From contig JADKJL010000009.1 in the NCBI GenBank assembly GCA_016721015.1, positions 496,001-560,000 of the forward strand: DNA of 64,000 bases. The letters run 5' to 3'. The notes beneath the pieces were generated by a model. That model saw nothing but the letters and a program-made list of their open reading frames with translations, had not been told where the DNA came from and did no database searches. The translations under genes and the position numbers were made by a program. Shown here one piece after another: positions 17,675-27,177 of this stretch. Source of the stretch: Lysobacterales bacterium (GTDB lineage Bacteria; Pseudomonadota; Gammaproteobacteria; Xanthomonadales; Rhodanobacteraceae). Position 1 is the first letter of the stretch. Each line of letters starts with the position of its first letter.

Positions 17675-19879
17675 GTGAGCGAAACCGTTGCAACCCTCGA
17701 AGCTGTCGAGACACCATCGACGGCGCCCGTCATTCCCGGCTATCGCATCGTGCGAAAACTGGGGCTGGGCGGCATGGCGACGGTCTATCTTGCCGTGCAG
17801 GAATCGCTCGACCGCGAAGTGGCGATCAAGGTCATGCGTCCCACGCGCCAGCTGGACGAAGAACAATCGATCCGTTTCGAACATGAGGCACGTATCATCG
17901 CCCGCCTCGAACATCCGGGAATCATGGTCATCCACGAGGTCGGCCGCACCGCACAGGGCGACCTTTTCTACGTGATGCCCTACCTGGCCAAGGGCGACCT
18001 CGGCAGCCGTGATTATCGGGACGACGAACTGGGTCTGATTGCCCTGCTGTGGTCCTTGCTGGATGCCCTTGGGTACGCCCACGCGCGCGGCATCGTGCAT
18101 CGGGATGTGAAGCCGGAAAACGTGTTGTTTGACAACGCCGATCGACCCCAGCTCGCCGACTTCGGGATTGCCCTGGCCCAGCGTGAGGTCAATTCACGCA
18201 TCACCGGCGCCGGCCTGGTCATTGGCACCAGCGCCCAGATGAGTCCCGAACAGGCGCGTGCCGACGTCGTGGACGGGCGCTCCGACCTTTACAGCCTCGG
18301 CGTGCTGACCTTCGAGTTGCTCACCGGTGAACTGCCCTTTCATTCGACTGACCCGCTCTCGCTCGCCCTGATGCATGCGCAAGACCCGGTTCCGCAGCTG
18401 CCGGCCGACAAGGCGCACTGGCAAGACTTCGTGGATCGCGCGATGGCGAAACGTCCAGCGCAACGGTTTCGCAATGCGCAGGCCATGCAGAAGGCGCTCG
18501 ATCCAATCCGTCGCCACGTGCGCAAGGCAGCGGCGCCCATCGGCCGCCTGCGACGCGTCATGGGCCACAGTCCCTTCCTGCTCATCGCGACAGGGTTGCT
18601 GCTGGCCGTATCGCTGATTTCGCTGTCCCTGCCATTTCTTGGCCGGCCGAAGGCACCAACAACTCCGAATGTCACGCAAACGGTCGAGACGTCCACCGCA
18701 AGCGACGCGGTGGTGAAGTCCATTGATGAACTCCAGAAGCTGGCCAGCGAACAAGTGTCGATTGGCCATTGGCTCAGCCCCACCGGCGCCAATGCGGCGG
18801 AAACCTGGCTGCTCGTCCTCGCTCGTGAACCATCCAATGCAATCGCCCTGGCGGGAATTGAAGACGTCATCGCAGAATCCACGCCCAGCTTGCTGGCAGC
18901 GGCAAAAAGCGAAGATCCGGAAGCCATCCGCAAGATTTACCTGAAGATTGAAATGGTCAGTGACATGGCCAAGCTGCGCGAGCAGAAATCATTTTCGGCA
19001 TTGCGTGAAAAATTGGGCGATGCGCTGCTCGTGCGGGCGCAGTCGGGCGCCCAGGCAGGCAAGCGTGAAGAAGCCGCGGGCATTGCCCAACTGGCGCACG
19101 AGCTGGGTTTTGACGATGCCCGCTTTCAGGCAGTCGAGGCGGGCCTGCAAGGGCGCCCAGCCATCGGCATCGTCGTTCGCGATGGTGACGGCCCAGAGCT
19201 GCTGCTTGTTCCCGAACGCCATGGCGGTTCCACCCTCGGGCACGCGTTTCTGATGATGCGCAGCGAAGTCAGCAGGGCCGACTACGCACAGTTTGCACGC
19301 GCCACAAATCGTCCTGCGAGCCGTTGCAGGGATCGTCTCTCGCCATTGCGCATATTTGACCGACGCGACTGGCAGGATCCCGGTTTCAAGCAAGCCGGCA
19401 ATGAACCGGTCGTATGCATCGGTTTCGACGATGCAACGGCCTATGCCAGTTGGCTTGGCCAGCGCAGTGGTCACACGTATCGCTTGCCAAGCAAGGTCGA
19501 ATGGCTGCACGCGGCCCGCTCGATTCCGCGCGGTGGCTCAGCGTGTCGACTCGGCAATATCCGCGACAGCAGCGCCACGGGACTCGGCTCGCGCGCCTCT
19601 TGCAATGATGGCAGCGCGCAGACCTCGGCCAGCGATCGCTTTCAGGCATCGGATCTCGGACTGCATGACCTGCGCGGCAATGTCGCCGAATGGACGTCCG
19701 CGTGTGGCCCGATCGTGCGCGGGGGCTCAGGTAAAATTGCAGCGGATCCCTGCACCCGTCGAATGGCATTCGGGCTGTCCTGGCGGGATGATCCTGAGGC
19801 TGATGAGCGCCAGCAGCGCGCGCTCCCGGCCGATCGGGGCTACGACGATGTTGGCTTGCGCCTGATTCGCGAGCTTTGA
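17675..19879 (+). CDS. Membrane Ser/Thr protein kinase fused to a SUMF1-like domain
   Basis: The 734-residue protein begins at GTG 17675. Residues 23-280 are a complete Hanks-type kinase: glycine loop GLGGMATVY, VAIK lysine at 52, HRDVKPEN (Asp144), DFG (162-164) and the APE-equivalent MSPEQA. One membrane span lies at about 301-322. Residues about 330-505 form a Ser/Thr-rich stem and an Ala-rich helical, TPR-like region. The C-terminal 220 residues resemble the formylglycine-generating (SUMF1/FGE) fold, with DATAYASWLGQRSGHTYRLPSKVEWLHAAR, DLRGNVAEW and a final GLRLIREL. The kinase should be cytoplasmic and the SUMF1-like part periplasmic. It lies about 110 bases before nadE. Whether the SUMF1 part is catalytic or a binding module is unknown. 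Confidence 0.88.
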   Translation: MSETVATLEAVETPSTAPVIPGYRIVRKLGLGGMATVYLAVQESLDREVAIKVMRPTRQLDEEQSIRFEHEARIIARLEHPGIMVIHEVGRTAQGDLFYVMPYLAKGDLGSRDYRDDELGLIALLWSLLDALGYAHARGIVHRDVKPENVLFDNADRPQLADFGIALAQREVNSRITGAGLVIGTSAQMSPEQARADVVDGRSDLYSLGVLTFELLTGELPFHSTDPLSLALMHAQDPVPQLPADKAHWQDFVDRAMAKRPAQRFRNAQAMQKALDPIRRHVRKAAAPIGRLRRVMGHSPFLLIATGLLLAVSLISLSLPFLGRPKAPTTPNVTQTVETSTASDAVVKSIDELQKLASEQVSIGHWLSPTGANAAETWLLVLAREPSNAIALAGIEDVIAESTPSLLAAAKSEDPEAIRKIYLKIEMVSDMAKLREQKSFSALREKLGDALLVRAQSGAQAGKREEAAGIAQLAHELGFDDARFQAVEAGLQGRPAIGIVVRDGDGPELLLVPERHGGSTLGHAFLMMRSEVSRADYAQFARATNRPASRCRDRLSPLRIFDRRDWQDPGFKQAGNEPVVCIGFDDATAYASWLGQRSGHTYRLPSKVEWLHAARSIPRGGSACRLGNIRDSSATGLGSRASCNDGSAQTSASDRFQASDLGLHDLRGNVAEWTSACGPIVRGGSGKIAADPCTRRMAFGLSWRDDPEADERQQRALPADRGYDDVGLRLIREL

Positions 19880-19990
19880 CCCGGGACAACGACAGGACGC
19901 CATGGTCACGGGTGGCATAATCACCCGCGCCGAACGCCCGGCTTGGTCCGACTGAGCGGCAATTTCCCTCTGTCCATGTGACCCATCGAC

Positions 19991-21640
19991 ATGCCTCAAC
20001 TTCGCATCGCCCTTGCCCAGCATGATTTCCCGGTCGGCGCGATTTCCCGCAACGCCGACCACATCAGCACGCTGATCAGCGAGGCGCGTGACCGGCACCA
20101 CGCCGATCTGATCGTCTTTCCGGAACTCGCCCTCAGCGGCTATCCGCCGGAGGATTTGTTGCTGCGCCCGGGATTTCTCCTTGCTTGCGAAACGGCGATG
20201 CTGCGCCTGGCGGCGTCCGTGCAAGGCATCGTGGCCCTGGTTGGCTGGCCCCAATCGGCCGGCTCGATCACCTACAACGCAGTCAGCGTGCTCCGCGATG
20301 GCGTGATCGAGGCGACCTACCGCAAACGCGAGTTGCCCAACTACGCGGTGTTCGACGAAAGGCGCTATTTCGAAATCGACGCGGATGGCGGCTCATGTGT
20401 CATCGACGTCAACGGCATCAAGGTCGGCATCCTCATCTGCGAAGATCTGTGGTTCGCCGAACCGCTGGCCGACACGGTCGCCAACGGCGCCGAACTGGTC
20501 GTCGTGGCGAACGCCTCGCCGTTCGATCACGGCAAGCTTGCGCGTCGCGATACCCTGCTCGCGATGCGCGTGGCCGAGACCGGCGTCGGCCTGGCCTATG
20601 TCAATGTCGTCGGCGGACAGGACGCGGTCGTCTATGACGGCGCCTCCGTGCTCGCCGATGCCGATGGCAGGATCCATGCCGCCGCACGCGCCTTCGAGGA
20701 TCACCTGCTGATCGCCGATTTCGACGCGACGACGCGTCGTTTCGCCGTGCAGGCCTGGCCTGCGGAAACGGACGAGAGCAAGGAGAGTCTGAACTGGCGT
20801 GCGATCGTCCGCGGCACCCGCGATTATTGCCACAAGAACGGCTTCGGCAAGGTCTGGATCGGCCTTTCCGGAGGTATCGATTCATCGATCGTCCTCGCCA
20901 TCGCCGTCGATGCCCTCGGCGCGGACAATGTCACAGCGGTGCGCCTGCCTTCACGCTACACGTCGGGACAAAGCAACGACCTGGCCGACGAGCAGGCCCA
21001 CGCGCTCGGCGTGCGCATCCAGACCGTGCCAATTGCCTCACCCTTCCAGGGTTTTCTCGACACGCTCGAGCCGCTGTTTGCCGGCCACGACACCGATACC
21101 ACCGAGGAAAATCTGCAGTCGCGTTGCCGAGGGGTGATCCTGATGGCCTTGTCGAACAAGTTTGGCGGCCTCGTCCTGACCACCGGCAACAAGAGCGAAT
21201 ACGCGGTCGGCTACGCGACGATCTACGGAGACATGTGCGGCGGCTATGCGCCGATCAAGGATCTGTACAAGACCGAAGTTTTCGAGCTGGCACGCTGGCG
21301 TAATGCGCAGGGCTTCGCGGGCGTGGATTCGGCCGCGCAGGTGATCCCGCAGGCGGTCATCGATCGACCACCTTCGGCCGAGCTGCGCGAAAACCAGACC
21401 GACCAGGATTCACTGCCACCCTACGAGGTGCTTGATGCCATCCTCTTTCGCCACGTGGACGAAGAGCAATCACGCGAAGACATCGTGGCAGCGGGTTTCG
21501 ATGCGGGCACGGTCGATCGAGTGATCCGTCTGGTGCGCATCAGCGAGTGGAAACGTCAGCAGGCCGCACCAGGACCCAAGGTGTCGCGCCGCGCATTTGG
21601 TCGCGAACGGCGCTATCCGATCACTTCAGGCTGGGAATGA
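19991..21640 (+). CDS. nadE: Glutamine-dependent NAD+ synthetase
   Basis: The 549-residue bifunctional enzyme has an N-terminal nitrilase-type glutaminase (Glu45 in FPELALSGYPPED, Lys112 in YRKRELPNY, Cys150 in GILICEDLW) that feeds ammonia to the C-terminal synthetase. The PP-loop of the latter is GLSGGIDSSI. It completes NAD biosynthesis by amidating deamido-NAD. Length and all catalytic residues are as expected. It lies downstream of the kinase gene and converges with bamD. Confidence 0.96.
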   Translation: MPQLRIALAQHDFPVGAISRNADHISTLISEARDRHHADLIVFPELALSGYPPEDLLLRPGFLLACETAMLRLAASVQGIVALVGWPQSAGSITYNAVSVLRDGVIEATYRKRELPNYAVFDERRYFEIDADGGSCVIDVNGIKVGILICEDLWFAEPLADTVANGAELVVVANASPFDHGKLARRDTLLAMRVAETGVGLAYVNVVGGQDAVVYDGASVLADADGRIHAAARAFEDHLLIADFDATTRRFAVQAWPAETDESKESLNWRAIVRGTRDYCHKNGFGKVWIGLSGGIDSSIVLAIAVDALGADNVTAVRLPSRYTSGQSNDLADEQAHALGVRIQTVPIASPFQGFLDTLEPLFAGHDTDTTEENLQSRCRGVILMALSNKFGGLVLTTGNKSEYAVGYATIYGDMCGGYAPIKDLYKTEVFELARWRNAQGFAGVDSAAQVIPQAVIDRPPSAELRENQTDQDSLPPYEVLDAILFRHVDEEQSREDIVAAGFDAGTVDRVIRLVRISEWKRQQAAPGPKVSRRAFGRERRYPITSGWE

Positions 21641-21658
21641 AGTGACGACATGAATTCC

Positions 21659-22522
21659 TCAGTGCGTCTTGGTCATCGGCTTGGCGCCGCGATTGGACAG
21701 CGGCAACAGCTTCCACAGGCTTGATCGCCAGACCGGCCATTCCCGCGACAGCGACGGGTGATCCGGATAGTTGAGCTTGAGTACGCGCTCCGAATCCGCC
21801 GACAGCTTGTCCTGACCCAGCTCGTGATAGCTCTTGACCATGATCGCCAGCGCGTCACCAACCTGGCGCGACTGGTCGTAGGTTTCGAGGATGGCCTTGG
21901 CCCGGTTGGCGGCGGCGACATAGGCACCCTGGCGCAGGTAGAACAAGGCGACGTTGAGCTCGGCCTGGGCCATGCCGTCGCGCAGATAGATCATGCGCTG
22001 CTTGGCATCATCGGCGTAACGGCTGTCCGGATGGCGCTTGATCAGGGCCGAGAAATCTTCGAAGGACTGGCGCAGGAAGCTCTGGTCGCGCTGGGTCATG
22101 TCGAGTCCGGCGTAGCGTTCGAGCAGGCCTTCCTCGCGATCGAAATTGATCAGTCCGCGCAGGTAATAGGCGTAATCGATGTGCTTGTGCGCCGGATAGG
22201 TCTTGATGAACCGGTTGACCGTCGAATAGGCATCGTCGGGCTTGTTCATCTTGTACTGCGCATAGGCCTGATCGAGCTGCGCCTGTTCGGTGTAGGGCCC
22301 GAACGGGAAGCGCGCAACCAGGCGCGTGAAGGTTTTAACGGCGACATCGTAGTCGCCCTTTTCGTTGGCCGCCTTGCCGCGCTCATAGAGCTGCTCGACC
22401 GTGCCAACTTCGAGTGGGTCGGCTTTCTTCTTGCCGAACAGGGAACAACCGCCGATCAGGGAAACGGCGATGAGGATCAGGACAAGTCGGGAAACGACCC
22501 GGATTTGACGGGAAACTCGCAT
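21659..22522 (-). CDS. bamD: BamD, outer-membrane assembly lipoprotein
   Basis: The 287-residue lipoprotein has a signal peptide with the lipobox LIGGC (Cys26 by the chosen start) followed by TPR repeats (EQLYERGKAANEKGDYDVAV; AQLDQAYAQYKMNKPDDAYS). BamD is an essential part of the BAM complex that inserts outer-membrane beta-barrels. The start at 22522 places a basic n-region directly before the hydrophobic signal. An open extension of 35 codons upstream was rejected for that reason. It is divergent from rluD, the arrangement usual in many gammaproteobacteria. Confidence 0.95.
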   Translation of the reverse strand: MRVSRQIRVVSRLVLILIAVSLIGGCSLFGKKKADPLEVGTVEQLYERGKAANEKGDYDVAVKTFTRLVARFPFGPYTEQAQLDQAYAQYKMNKPDDAYSTVNRFIKTYPAHKHIDYAYYLRGLINFDREEGLLERYAGLDMTQRDQSFLRQSFEDFSALIKRHPDSRYADDAKQRMIYLRDGMAQAELNVALFYLRQGAYVAAANRAKAILETYDQSRQVGDALAIMVKSYHELGQDKLSADSERVLKLNYPDHPSLSREWPVWRSSLWKLLPLSNRGAKPMTKTH

Positions 22523-22707
22523 GCGAGGAGGGGCTCTGCGATGATGGAAGTCCGCGATCATAACCCGAACCCGCGACGCGCTGATCAAATCCCCGTTATC
22601 GAATCGTTGTCGAAACGCGCTTCGCATCAGGCTCCCGAGACTCGCCTCGTTTCAGTCGCAGGCCCCGAATTCCGGGGTTTTCCTCCCCATTTTCCAGATT
22701 GACCCCG

Positions 22708-23664
22708 ATGAACGCAGCCGAACCCATCCTGAACTCGAATATCCCGCTCGAATCCGCCGGGCGACGCTTCGACGCCGCGCTGGCGGATCTCTTTCCGGAC
22801 TATTCGCGTTCGCGACTGAGCAGCTGGATCAAGGCCGGAAACGTGCTGCTGAATGGGGAAAAGGTCATTCCGCGGCACATCGTCCATGGCGGCGAAAGTG
22901 TCGAGCTGACCGTGCGCATGCAGCGCGAAGTCAGCGCGAGCCCGGAGCAGATCCAGCTCGACATCCGCTATCAGGATGCCGACATCATCGTCGTCAACAA
23001 ACCGCCTGGCCTGATCGTGCATCCGGGGGCCGGCAACCCCGACGGCACCCTGCAGAACGCCCTGCTCCATCACGATGCCGATCTGGCCGGCATCCCGCGC
23101 GCCGGACTCGTGCACCGCCTGGACAAGGGCACCTCGGGCCTGATGGTCGTTGCACGCACACTGCGTGCGCACACCAGCCTGGTCGAACAACTGTCGGCGC
23201 GTACCGTGCATCGCCAGTATGAGGCGCTGGTTTACGGAACCATGGTTGCCGGCGGCAAGGTCGACCAGCCGATTGGGCGGCATCCGGTCGATCGTCTACG
23301 CCAGGCCGTGCGCGAGGATGGCCGCGAAGCCGTTACCCATTACCGTTTGCGCGAGAAATTCCGCGCCATGACCCTGGTCGAATGCCGGCTGGAAACCGGC
23401 CGCACGCATCAGATCCGCGTGCATTTGGCGCATGTGCGACACCCGATCGTCGGTGATCTGAGCTATGGCAACCTGCGCCTGCCCAAGGGCGCGAGCCCGG
23501 AACTGATCGAGGCTCTGCGCAGCTTTCGCCGCCAGGCACTGCATGCCGAAAAGCTCGAGTTCACGCATCCGGCCAGCGGTGAAACCATCGCCATCACGGC
23601 CGAGCGTCCGGCCGACATGGAGGCACTGATCACGACCGTGCGCGAGGATTCGCGAAGCGGATGA
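22708..23664 (+). CDS. rluD: RluD-type 23S rRNA pseudouridine synthase
   Basis: The 318-residue enzyme has an N-terminal S4 RNA-binding domain (about 14-75, SRLSSWIKAGNVLLNG) and an RluA-family catalytic domain with Asp139 in GLVHRLDKGTSGLMVVA. RluD modifies helix 69 of 23S rRNA. ATG at 22708 is preferred over a TTG three codons earlier. Its stop overlaps the pgeF start by 4 bases, so the pair is coupled. It is divergent from bamD. Confidence 0.94.
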   Translation: MNAAEPILNSNIPLESAGRRFDAALADLFPDYSRSRLSSWIKAGNVLLNGEKVIPRHIVHGGESVELTVRMQREVSASPEQIQLDIRYQDADIIVVNKPPGLIVHPGAGNPDGTLQNALLHHDADLAGIPRAGLVHRLDKGTSGLMVVARTLRAHTSLVEQLSARTVHRQYEALVYGTMVAGGKVDQPIGRHPVDRLRQAVREDGREAVTHYRLREKFRAMTLVECRLETGRTHQIRVHLAHVRHPIVGDLSYGNLRLPKGASPELIEALRSFRRQALHAEKLEFTHPASGETIAITAERPADMEALITTVREDSRSG

Positions 23665-24404
23665 CCAGCGCGTCCTGGCTGGTACCGGACTGGCCCGCAC
23701 CTCGTCACATCCACGCCCGGATCACGACCCGGCAGACACCCGGCGTCTCGCTGCCGCCCAGGGATCGCTGCAATCTCGGCGATCGTTGCGGCGACGATGC
23801 CATGGCCGTGGCCAGAAATCGTGCGTCCCTGGCGGAGCTGCTGGAGCTCCCCGCCACTCCGCTCTGGCTGCGTCAGGTCCACGGAACAACGGTTGTCGAC
23901 GCGTGCAGGACGACTGGCGAACCGGAGGCCGATGCGGCGTATGCCCGCGGTTGCGGTGTCGTCCTCGCCGTGCTCACGGCAGACTGCCTGCCGGTCCTGT
24001 TCTGTACCGACGACGGCAGCGCGATCGCCGTCGCCCATGCCGGCTGGCGCGGCTTGGCCCGCGGCGTGCTTGAAGCGACCGTGGCACGGCTCGCTTGCGA
24101 TCCCACGAGGATCATGGCCTGGCTCGGTCCCGCAATCGGTGCGGCCTCTTACGAAGTAGGCGAGGAAGTGCGCCAGGCCTTCATCGATGGCGATGCGGAC
24201 TCGACAGCCGCGTTCATGCCGACCCGTCCTGACCATTGGCACTGCGACCTCAGCGCTCTCGCCCGCGCACGCCTGGCCAGGATCGGTGTGCGACGGGTCA
24301 GTGGCGGCGGATTCGACACGCGGCGCGACCCCCGCTTCTATTCGTATCGACACGACCCGCAAACGGGTCGCTTTGCCAGCCTGCTCTGGTGCAGCGCCAG
24401 TTGA
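23661..24404 (+). CDS. pgeF: PgeF (YfiH) family laccase-domain protein
   Basis: The 247-residue protein has the family metal ligands His74 (LRQVHGTTV), Cys109 (LTADCLPVLF) and His126 (VAHAGWRG). Members edit peptidoglycan precursors carrying a wrong amino acid and/or act as purine nucleoside phosphorylases; older names are YfiH or polyphenol oxidase. The ATG overlaps the rluD stop, and the rluD-pgeF order is common in gammaproteobacteria (it lies just before clpB in E. coli). Confidence 0.92.
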   Translation: MTSASWLVPDWPAPRHIHARITTRQTPGVSLPPRDRCNLGDRCGDDAMAVARNRASLAELLELPATPLWLRQVHGTTVVDACRTTGEPEADAAYARGCGVVLAVLTADCLPVLFCTDDGSAIAVAHAGWRGLARGVLEATVARLACDPTRIMAWLGPAIGAASYEVGEEVRQAFIDGDADSTAAFMPTRPDHWHCDLSALARARLARIGVRRVSGGGFDTRRDPRFYSYRHDPQTGRFASLLWCSAS

Positions 24405-24487
24405 CCCGCAATTGTGACGGTGTGCCGGTTGGCCTTGGCATCGAGCGCGTAGGCTGGGATTTCCGATTGGAAACAGGGGATACGGTG

Positions 24488-25507
24488 ATGAAGGCTTTCC
24501 TTTTCGCGACACTGGCCAGCCTGATCGCGGGCAGCGCGTCGGCTGCGGAAATGACCGTGCAGAACGACTCGCTGTCCAATTTCAGCACGGCGATCATCGA
24601 GGCAGGCTTCGTCACCGGTGAGAAGGGGGCAAGTTGGCTGACCTCGCCCTGCGACGGAAACATCGTTGCCGTACAGATCTTCTGGCTGTCTGCAACCGGC
24701 GGAACGGGGCAGCTGCTGGGCCAATCGATCGAAATCTACCGTTCCGGGACGTTTCCGGAACCAGGCGCGCTGGCCCAGCAAATCAACGGTCCGTTGCTGA
24801 GCGATGGCGTCATCAACGAATACCGCTTCCTTGACGACAACAACACCGTACCGCTGATCGTGCCGGTGACGAACAATGAAACCTTCGTCGTCGCCTACAC
24901 GTTTTCCGAAGATCCGCTTGCGAGCGGCCCCAGTCTCGCCGTTGATGCCGATGGCATCCATACCGGTCGCAATGCGATCTACGCCCATCTGTTCGGCAGC
25001 ACTTACGCCTGGTTGTCGTCGGAATCCTTCAGCGTGCCCGGCGATTGGGTGATCCGCGCTGTCGTCAACTGCCAGTCCGCAGGCAGCAATGCCAATGTCT
25101 CAACGTTGATCAGCACCTCGCCGGCCCTGTACACGCCGGGCGATGCGATCAGCCACACGATCACGATCAGCAATGCGGGGCCGGCCAATGCGTCCAGCGT
25201 GACTGTCGTCGATTTGTTCCCCTCTGCCTACCTCGGCACCACCTGGTTGTGTGCCGCGAGCGCCGGCGCGACCTGTACATCCGGCGGCGCCGGCAACATC
25301 TCCCAGGCGATCAACCTGCCCACCGGCAGCCACGTGACTTACACGGTCAATGCCACCGTCAATGCCGGCACCACGGGCATCCTCTCGAACTCGGTGACTG
25401 CCATCGTCAATGCGCCTGCCAGCGACCCGGATACCGAAAACAACACGGACGTCGCCAATACCCCCCCGGCATCGGATCGGATCTTCGCCAGCGGCTTTGA
25501 TACCTGA
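24488..25507 (+). CDS. Secreted protein with DUF11-type domain and C-terminal IFASGF tail
   Basis: The 339-residue protein begins with a signal peptide (MKAFLFATLASLIAGSASA). An N-terminal region of about 180 residues has no recognised family. A beta-rich DUF11-like domain follows (about 205-320; ISTSPALYTPGDAISHTITISNAGPANASSV in pieces, ending PDTENNTDVANT). The last residues are SDRIFASGFDT, a tail shared with the two exported proteins at 30260 and 32603. No enzyme motif is seen, so it is probably structural or surface-related. The ATG at 24488 was chosen because the signal peptide begins there. It lies about 80 bases after pgeF and 126 before pilR. Confidence 0.8.
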   Translation: MKAFLFATLASLIAGSASAAEMTVQNDSLSNFSTAIIEAGFVTGEKGASWLTSPCDGNIVAVQIFWLSATGGTGQLLGQSIEIYRSGTFPEPGALAQQINGPLLSDGVINEYRFLDDNNTVPLIVPVTNNETFVVAYTFSEDPLASGPSLAVDADGIHTGRNAIYAHLFGSTYAWLSSESFSVPGDWVIRAVVNCQSAGSNANVSTLISTSPALYTPGDAISHTITISNAGPANASSVTVVDLFPSAYLGTTWLCAASAGATCTSGGAGNISQAINLPTGSHVTYTVNATVNAGTTGILSNSVTAIVNAPASDPDTENNTDVANTPPASDRIFASGFDT

Positions 25508-25633
25508 GTTCAGCCGGGCGGCCTTGATTGTTCGAAGGCCAGACGCATGTAAGCATGTCGCCGTTATTCTTTGCCTTCCCATGCGGCGCAGATTAACCTT
25601 GAACGTCGCGGCCGACTCGCATCGAATGAAGGC

Positions 25634-27070
25634 ATGAGCAAACAATACGCCCTGGTAATTGACGACGAGCGTGACATCCGCGAATTGCTGACCCTGACCT
25701 TGGGTCGCATGGGTCTGATCGTCGAGTCCGCTGCCACCGTGAGCGAGGCCAAGCAACGCCTCGCTGAAACGCGCTATGCGCTGTGCTTTACCGACATGCG
25801 CCTGCCTGACGGCACCGGACACGAAGTGATCGAGCTGATCGCCGCGCAATACCCGGAAACGCCGGTGGCCATGATCACGGCCTACGGCAATGTCGATGCG
25901 GCCGTGGTCGCGCTCAAGGCCGGTGCTTTCGATTTCGTCTCCAAACCGGTCGACATCAACGTCTTGCGCCGTCTGGTGCAGACCGCGCTGCGCCTGTCCG
26001 AAGAAAAGAAAGTCGGTGTCGACGCAAGCAGCACCAAGCTGATTGGCGAATCAGAACCGATGAAGGAGTTGCGCGCGACGATCGCCAAGGTCGCGCGCAG
26101 CCAGGCGCCCGTCTATGTGGCCGGTGAATCCGGCGTCGGCAAGGAGCTGGTTTCGCGCCTGATTCACGACATGGGACCGCGTGCTTCGGCGCCTTTCGTG
26201 CCGGTCAACTGCGGTGCGATTCCATCGGAACTCATGGAAAGCGAGTTCTTCGGCCATCGCAAGGGCAGTTTCACGGGTGCCCACGCCGACAAGGAAGGGT
26301 TGTTCCAGGCCGCCGATGGCGGCACGCTGTTCCTAGACGAAGTCGCCGAATTGCCGCTGCACATGCAGGTCAAGCTTTTGCGCGTGATCCAGGAGAAGGC
26401 GGTGCGACCGATCGGTGCGCGGGCCGAAGTTGCTGTCGATGTGCGCATTCTTTCGGCGACGCACAAGAACCTCGCCCGCCTTGTCGATCTCGGCTCGTTT
26501 CGCCAGGATCTTTTCTATCGCATCAATGTGATCGAGCTGCGCGTGCCACCCTTGCGCGAACGCCGTGATGATATCCCGCTGCTCGCGACACGCATCCTCG
26601 AACGGCTTGGCCGCGAGGCCGATCGGGCGCCGGCGCGACTGACCGCGGATGCGGTGCGCGCGCTGAATGCCTATGACTTCCCGGGCAATGTGCGTGAGCT
26701 CGAAAACATTCTCGAACGTGCCGTCGCATTGTGCGAGGACGGTTCGATCAGTGCCGACGACATGCGTCTGGTCGCCCGCGCTCCGGCATCACAGATGCCC
26801 TTGTCGGCCGAGAACGACATGCCGACACGTCCGCTCGCCTCACACCATCATGCGCCAGTGCGGCCGAGCGATACCGAATTCCATGCCGGCATCGTCCTGC
26901 CGGATTCCGCCTACAGCGGTGATCTCGCCGCCACCGTCGCAGAGACCGAGCGCGCCGTGATCACCAAGGTTCTTGAGGCAACGCGCTGGAATCGCACCGC
27001 AGCGGCCAAGCAGCTCGGCCTGACGTTGCGCCAGTTGCGCTATCGACTGGAAAAACTCGGCATCGAGTAG
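25634..27070 (+). CDS. pilR: PilR-like sigma54-dependent response regulator (NtrC family)
   Basis: The 478-residue protein has a receiver domain (phospho-acceptor Asp54 in CFTDMRLPDG, Lys in VSKPVD), an AAA+ sigma54-activation domain (GESGVGKELVSRLIH, the GAFTGA loop present as GSFTGA, GTLFLDEV), and a C-terminal Fis-type helix-turn-helix (NRTAAAKQLGLTLRQLRYRLEKL). The domain set fits PilR, partner of PilS in type IV pilin control. The likely partner kinase is about 11 kb away on the opposite strand. The start at 25634 (MSKQYALVIDDE) fits the receiver fold. Another NtrC-type regulator cannot be ruled out. Confidence 0.82.
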   Translation: MSKQYALVIDDERDIRELLTLTLGRMGLIVESAATVSEAKQRLAETRYALCFTDMRLPDGTGHEVIELIAAQYPETPVAMITAYGNVDAAVVALKAGAFDFVSKPVDINVLRRLVQTALRLSEEKKVGVDASSTKLIGESEPMKELRATIAKVARSQAPVYVAGESGVGKELVSRLIHDMGPRASAPFVPVNCGAIPSELMESEFFGHRKGSFTGAHADKEGLFQAADGGTLFLDEVAELPLHMQVKLLRVIQEKAVRPIGARAEVAVDVRILSATHKNLARLVDLGSFRQDLFYRINVIELRVPPLRERRDDIPLLATRILERLGREADRAPARLTADAVRALNAYDFPGNVRELENILERAVALCEDGSISADDMRLVARAPASQMPLSAENDMPTRPLASHHHAPVRPSDTEFHAGIVLPDSAYSGDLAATVAETERAVITKVLEATRWNRTAAAKQLGLTLRQLRYRLEKLGIE

Positions 27071-27177
27071 TTGCCAGGGTGGCGGTCGAACACCGTTCCG
27101 ATACTCGCCCCTGCGCTGGAAACTTTCCTCACCGGGCACAGTCTCTGGCTTGATCATCTTTCCGCGGCAGGCAAACC

